This document shows positions 61,752 through 64,000 of a stretch of 64,000 nucleotides of DNA, one piece after another. Source of the stretch: Paenibacillus sp. HWE-109 (GTDB lineage: Bacteria > Bacillota > Bacilli > Paenibacillales > NBRC-103111); the NCBI RefSeq assembly GCF_022163125.1, contig NZ_CP091881.1, positions 4,960,001 to 5,024,000 of the forward strand, read 5' to 3'. How positions within the stretch are numbered: position 1 is the stretch's first letter; every line of letters starts with the position of its first letter. The notes below the pieces were generated by a model, which did no database searches, was not told the DNA's origin, and worked only from the letters and a program-made list of their open reading frames with translations. The position numbers and the translations under genes were made by a program.

Positions 61752-62044
61752 TTCGGGTCTTTGCTGAAGATGTGCAGCGCCTTTTTTAAGATAGCTAGTT
61801 CTTCCTCTAGGTCTTTGTTGCGTTGTTCCAAGTCTTTCATGATCCGGTCATGGCTACGTAGATTGCCACTTCCTACGAAGGGCTCATCTGGAAATTGGCG
61901 ATATTTACTGACCCAACTGCTCAATGTTTTCGCTGGAATGTTCAGTTCGTTTGCAATATCCGGAATCGATTTACTATGTTGTTGAATGTACTTAACCGTT
62001 TCTTCTTTGAACTTTTGATTGTACCGTTGGCGGAATTCATTCAT
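61748..62044 (-). CDS. IS3-family OrfA (DNA-binding subunit)
   Basis: 98 residues from the ATG with GAGG 8 bases upstream (a GTG nine bases earlier is possible). The HTH reads SIPDIANELNIPAKTLSSWV (about 26-45) and the leucine-zipper part KDLEQRNKDLEEELAILKKA (about 71-90). It binds the IS ends and, fused to OrfB, makes the active transposase. Confidence 0.93.
   Translation of the reverse strand: MNEFRQRYNQKFKEETVKYIQQHSKSIPDIANELNIPAKTLSSWVSKYRQFPDEPFVGSGNLRSHDRIMKDLEQRNKDLEEELAILKKALHIFSKDPK
61781..61787 (-). other. Programmed -1 frameshift heptamer A AAA AAG
   Basis: In orfA the codons TTA AAA AAG form the classic slippery heptamer in the correct phase. Slipping back one base continues as GAAHLQQRPEVRFKF without a stop into orfB, giving the OrfAB transposase. 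Confidence 0.88.
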
Positions 62045-62173
62045 CTCGGACACCTCGTCATTTAGATAGGTCTATTATCTAATTTCCCAATTCGTTGTGT
62101 CCACTGTTAAGTCTAAATGCAATTTCAACCTTATCCCAACTAAATTGCCATTTATAGTGCTCTTCTCTGCCTC

Positions 62174-62209
62174 TTAACGCTGTTTTTCAGCATTACAACC
62201 CCCACTTTA
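62174..62209. repeat. Hairpin repeat right of the IS element
   Basis: TTAACGCTGTTTTTCAGCAT then TACAACCCCCACTTTA; three differences from the copy at 60766-60801, one of which weakens the stem. Confidence 0.75.
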
Positions 62210-62233
62210 AAGCCGATTCAACGACTGAATCAT

Positions 62234-63070
62234 ATGAGCACACAGCTTCAAGAAGGCGTCACTGGCTTTCAGTGTTTTATGGAAATCATGAATTTGAAGC
62301 CTTCAATCGAAAACAAGCCGAATGCCATAATTCTTCCGGAGATTCACGGGGAGATTGAATTCAGGCATGTTTCCTTCTATTATGAAGAACATTTGAACAG
62401 AGTTTTACAAAACATTTCCCTTCGTATCCAGCCGGGTGAGTATGTTGCCTTAGTGGGTCCGTCTGGTACGGGAAAAACGACATTATGCTCGCTCATCCCT
62501 CGCTTTTATGATGCGAAAGACGGGGAAATATTAATAGATGGGATCAACGTTCGTAATATCGACCCAGCGTCATTAAGAAAAAACATTGGTTTTGTACTGC
62601 AAGATGTTTTCCTTTTTGCTGGGACGGTAATGGAAAATATCCGGTATGGAAATCAAGCAGCCAGCGATGAAGAAATTATAGTAGCAGCCAAGAATGCCAA
62701 TGCCCTTGATTTTATTATGAAACTGCCAAAAGGGTATGACTCCGAAATTGGCCAGCGAGGTGTCAAGCTGTCCGGTGGACAGAAGCAGCGGCTAAGCATT
62801 GCTCGCGTATTCCTAAAAAAACCACCCATTCTTATTTTGGATGAGGCGACGAGTGCACTGGATAATGAGAGCGAAAGAATCATAAAGGCATCATTAGAAT
62901 TGCTGGCAAATGGGCGTACAACCATCATCATTGCCCACCGCCTTTCCACTATCCGCAATGCAGGGCGAATTATTGTACTGACGGAGGATGGTATTGCGGA
63001 ACATGGTACGCGTGATGCATTGCTTGCGCGAAATGGCGTGTACGCAAATTTGTATGCCACGCAGTTTTAA
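62234..63070 (+). pseudogene. ABC exporter remnant: ATPase half only
   Basis: 278 codons from MSTQLQEGVTGFQCFMEIMN, which in intact MsbA-type exporters follows the six-helix membrane domain. That domain (about 300 residues) is missing and no RBS precedes the ATG. The nucleotide-binding domain is intact: Walker A VGPSGTGKTTL (about 77), Q-loop VLQDVFLFAG, signature KLSGGQKQRLSIAR (about 177), Walker B ILILDEATSALD (about 199) and H-loop IIAHRLST. It lies 129 bp from the IS, which may have caused the deletion. Confidence 0.85.
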
Positions 63071-63841
63071 ATTGTTCAAAACGCTATTGGCTCTCTCCTT
63101 CACCGAAGGGGGAGTCGTTTTGTTTACAACTCCCCCTAGGCGAGGCTTTAGTATCCTGCTAATATTTCATTCAATTCTGGAGCTTAGATCACTACTGAAT
63201 GCTCTCGCGGAAATCGCTTATCCACCATGGGATGGAATCTCGATTAATCGCTGACGAAGCCAATTCGACGCAGACTCCCCTTAGCGGTGGATTCAAACAC
63301 TGTGCTTCTGCACGCAAAGCTATTCTTCGAAGATTATTCATCTGTTCCGCCCGGGTGAGGCGGGTATCACTACCAAAAATTAAAGCAAGCTGCTTCAATG
63401 CTTTTCACTATAAATAACACGGATGATCCAAAAAAATAAATGATCTTAGCAATTTTCACAAGTTTTGCTGGGTAGTACCAATTCAAACGCGATATAGTTT
63501 GTGAGTTCCCAAATATCAGTTTTTGCCGTTTTTTTTATCGCCAAACCACATTTTATACTCACTCTGGAATTCCATTCTCAATATCTGCAAATGCCTAATG
63601 AAAAACTATCCAGCAAGCTTATATACTTCGAACTTTCCAGTCATTTTTTCGTATGCTTCAATACTCAACACGCCAAATTACCTTGTCCATTCTCCGTAAT
63701 GTAGTCAGGCTCATTGAGTTTTGTTCGTTTTCATTGATTATTTTCTTTTTCATGGAATAATATTGGAAGTAAATATACTATTGAATTAAGCCACTCATTG
63801 TAATAAATAGACCGTTAAAATGCCTTAATGGAGGATGGAAT
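63071..63841. other. 770-bp stretch without a supported gene
   Basis: A perfect 9-bp inverted repeat, AGGGGGAGT (63107) and ACTCCCCCT (63129), may end transcription from the ABC remnant. The remainder becomes AT-rich towards 63500-63830. Short open frames exist but none has a ribosome binding site or a recognisable product. Confidence 0.5.
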
Positions 63842-64000
63842 ATGTTCAATTATGATTTTCATGCATTACTAGAACCACTTGAGTTCGAAGGGTTGGTCTG
63901 TGATGTTGTCCAGCAGCGAGAAGGGATATTTTTAGAAACATACAAAGAAGGACGTGACATGGGTATTGACGGCTCATATACGGATAGAGATAGTAAGAAA
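63842..64000 (+). CDS. 5' end of a PD-(D/E)XK (Mrr-like) nuclease-domain gene (partial)
   Basis: 53 codons run off the window end. GGAGG stands 7 bases before the ATG. The start MFNYDFHALLEPLEFEGLVC, then DVVQQREGIFLETYKEGRDM and GIDGSYTD, follows the pattern of the restriction-endonuclease-like domain that begins many large NACHT/STAND-type anti-phage proteins (YDF...FE-LV-DLL...F--GRDGGIDG). The Asp of GIDG would be the first catalytic acid. Family by motif only; the rest of the protein is outside the window. Confidence 0.6.
   Translation, partial: MFNYDFHALLEPLEFEGLVCDVVQQREGIFLETYKEGRDMGIDGSYTDRDSKK

Larger units (their letters stand above)
60847..62105 (-). mobile_element. IS3-family insertion sequence, complete
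   Basis: 1259 bp bounded by inverted ends AGTGGACACAA and TTGTGTCCACT (exact over 11 bp). It holds overlapping orfA and orfB with a -1 frameshift signal, the IS3-family plan. The core termini TGGACAC are common in this family. No clear target duplication flanks it (TAG left, GTT right), so a neighbouring deletion may have followed insertion. Confidence 0.9.

Noticed and set aside
60841..62110. Target-site duplication for the IS3 element
   Set aside because: Flanks TAG (left) and GTT (right) do not match at any plausible end position.
63192..63398. 68-codon minus-strand frame containing RLTRAEQMNNLRR
   Set aside because: A faint SLH-like look, but no ribosome binding site, no promoter and no convincing family match.
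1..64000. tRNA, rRNA genes and CRISPR arrays
   Set aside because: No cloverleaf with conserved T-loop, no rRNA sequence and no regularly spaced repeats were found by reading; this is not a computed search.

Overview
The window looks like chromosomal DNA of a spore-forming, soil- or plant-associated Bacillota, most likely Paenibacillus or a close relative. The signs are: strong AGGAGG-type ribosome binding sites with ATG, GTG and TTG starts; S-layer-homology (SLH) anchored surface proteins; large modular carbohydrate-active proteins; and a Bacillus-type gene set (glutamate racemase, BdbC-like oxidoreductase, YtxH/DUF948 pair, IscA-like and DUF1450 pair). No rRNA, tRNA or CRISPR array was seen.

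Layout. 0-13.2 kb is a minus-strand polysaccharide-use locus: a GH9-like protein, a 48-aa ORF, a 2276-aa SLH surface protein, a shortened copy of part of that protein, a GH95 fucosidase-type enzyme and the start of a further gene. Three copies of a 38-bp element made of two direct repeats 22 bp apart sit upstream of three of these genes and suggest one shared activator. 13.3-18 kb has a serine beta-lactamase-like hydrolase, then a two-component system with a His/Met-rich lipoprotein whose promoter carries 11-bp-spaced repeats suited to the response regulator. 18-36 kb is mostly housekeeping and stress genes (DHH phosphoesterase, MFS exporter, SDR epimerase, phytase-like esterase, glutathione peroxidase under an OhrR-like operator, IscA-like/DUF1450, HxlR regulator, methionine aminopeptidase, AI-2E permease, AraC regulator next to an FAD oxidoreductase, folD, small proteins, M14 peptidase, glutamate racemase). 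Two riboswitches lie here: a c-di-GMP-I (GEMM) aptamer with its own terminator ahead of an unknown 99-aa gene, and a ZTP (pfl) riboswitch ahead of folD.

36-57.5 kb holds a polysaccharide deacetylase lipoprotein, bdbC, a glucoamylase/glucose dehydrogenase pair, an XRE regulator, a phosphodiester glycosidase, YtxH/DUF948, a chemoreceptor, a SufR-like regulator, a DUF86/HepT-like gene with a newly noted 35-aa membrane protein, an acyltransferase, a TPR protein, an SLH beta-propeller protein, a quinone-reductase-like enzyme, a MalT-type regulator that appears to be transcribed leaderless, a VOC protein and an AraC regulator.

57.6-64 kb is an accessory, decaying region: a frameshifted Rpn nuclease gene with a strong internal start that could make a separate C-terminal protein; a regulator and an MFS transporter that both lost their 5' ends, apparently in one deletion; an AT-rich anchored protein; an IS3-family element with a textbook -1 frameshift site; an ABC exporter reduced to its ATPase half; and, at the edge, the first 53 codons of a gene resembling the PD-(D/E)XK nuclease domain that heads many anti-phage NTPases. 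A ~190-bp intergenic repeat occurs in three full copies and one fragment, and other hairpin repeats are scattered through non-coding gaps.
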